A stretch of DNA of 23,031 nucleotides from the NCBI GenBank assembly GCA_964482055.1, contig CAYZVX010000043.1:1-23031 (forward strand). Direction: 5' to 3'. The translations under genes and the position numbers were made by a program. Source of the stretch: G020354085 sp964482055. Lineage in GTDB: Bacteria > Pseudomonadota > Gammaproteobacteria > Acidiferrobacterales > Sulfurifustaceae. The notes under the pieces are model-generated. The model was not told the DNA's origin. It did no database searches and saw nothing but the letters and a program-made list of their open reading frames with translations. Shown here one piece after another: positions 22,870 through 23,031 of the stretch. Position 1 is the first letter of the stretch, and every line of letters begins with the position of its first letter.

Positions 22870-23031
22870 ATGTCGGTCAGCCTCTTTCCGCGTGTTCTTG
22901 ATGCGTTACGCGAGGCCGACCCCGCGCGCAAGGTGATCCTCGCCCGCGCGCTGCCGGCGCAATGGGAGGCGGGCGCGCTCGTGCTCGAGGACGCGGCGCC
23001 AGCCGCGCCGATCGGGGAGCCCGGGCGGCCC
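22870..23031 (+). CDS. N-terminal fragment, possibly DUF455 (ferritin-like) protein
   Basis: An open frame of 54 codons runs from ATG at 22870 to the window end: MSVSLFPRVLDALREADPAR, then alanine-rich sequence and PIGEPGRP. This pattern (short helix, EADP-type turn, later PGRP) resembles the start of DUF455 proteins, a predicted ferritin-like family of unknown function. Too little is present for a firm call. Confidence 0.45.
   Translation, partial: MSVSLFPRVLDALREADPARKVILARALPAQWEAGALVLEDAAPAAPIGEPGRP

Overview
The window is GC-rich proteobacterial DNA, probably from a chemolithotrophic sulfur-oxidising gammaproteobacterium. The strongest evidence is a complete sat-aprB-aprA cluster (ATP sulfurylase plus adenylylsulfate reductase). 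A TauE/SafE-type permease, a P460-type haem c protein and a NorD/CbbO-like protein fit this. The lineage is inferred from gene content; no rRNA or other phylogenetic marker is present. A run of exactly 100 N (2832-2931) shows a draft assembly or MAG.

Layout. 1-1306: 5'-truncated MgtE magnesium transporter (+). 1703-2374: small SAM methyltransferase (+). 2470-3653: mandelate-racemase-like enolase-superfamily gene (-), interrupted by an in-frame TAG and by the gap. 3769-4785: LpxL/HtrB-like acyltransferase (-) that appears to lack the HX4D catalytic His. 4941-9367 (-): VOC protein, YebC regulator, YkgJ-type Cys-cluster protein, then NorD/CbbO-like VWA protein. 9477-9957: small membrane-anchored unknown (-), frameshifted at a 3-nt homopolymer. 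10364-14283 (-): sat, intrinsic terminator, aprB, aprA, intrinsic terminator. 14584-15248: moaD-moaE (+), divergent from sat. 15358-16017: secreted coiled-coil DUF4124-like protein (-). 16162-17413: TauE/SafE permease and bactofilin (+). 17414-17962: SRPBCC protein (-). 18059-18709: pyrE (-), divergent from xth (18829-19602, +). 20302-20853: RiboL-PSP-HEPN-like protein (-) with a lost or non-standard start. 21297-22730: cNMP-binding/GGDEF diguanylate cyclase followed by a cytochrome P460-like haem protein (-). 22870-23031: start of a probable DUF455 gene (+).

How the genes work together. AprBA oxidises sulfite plus AMP to APS, and Sat converts APS plus PPi to sulfate plus ATP: the indirect, energy-conserving end of sulfur oxidation. 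An intrinsic terminator between sat and aprBA suggests the two parts are expressed at different levels. The TauE/SafE permease could handle sulfur anions. MoaD/MoaE make molybdopterin for molybdoenzymes. The rest is mostly housekeeping (Mg2+ uptake, pyrimidine synthesis, base-excision repair) and signalling.

Non-coding structure is rich. Two dispersed repeat types occur: a palindrome built on GGTGACTTTTCTTTG (three copies of decreasing quality) and an element built on GTGATTCG/CGAATCAC (two copies, which contain the stop codons of flanking genes). Other items are a 13-bp inverted repeat between pyrE and xth, a dyad upstream of the ykgJ-norD pair, and a 97-bp attC-like fold abutting the HEPN stop codon. 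I see no tRNA, rRNA, CRISPR array, transposase or phage gene. The best leads for something undescribed are the HEPN/attC-like locus and the sat/apr terminator; I do not see a convincing new multi-gene system.
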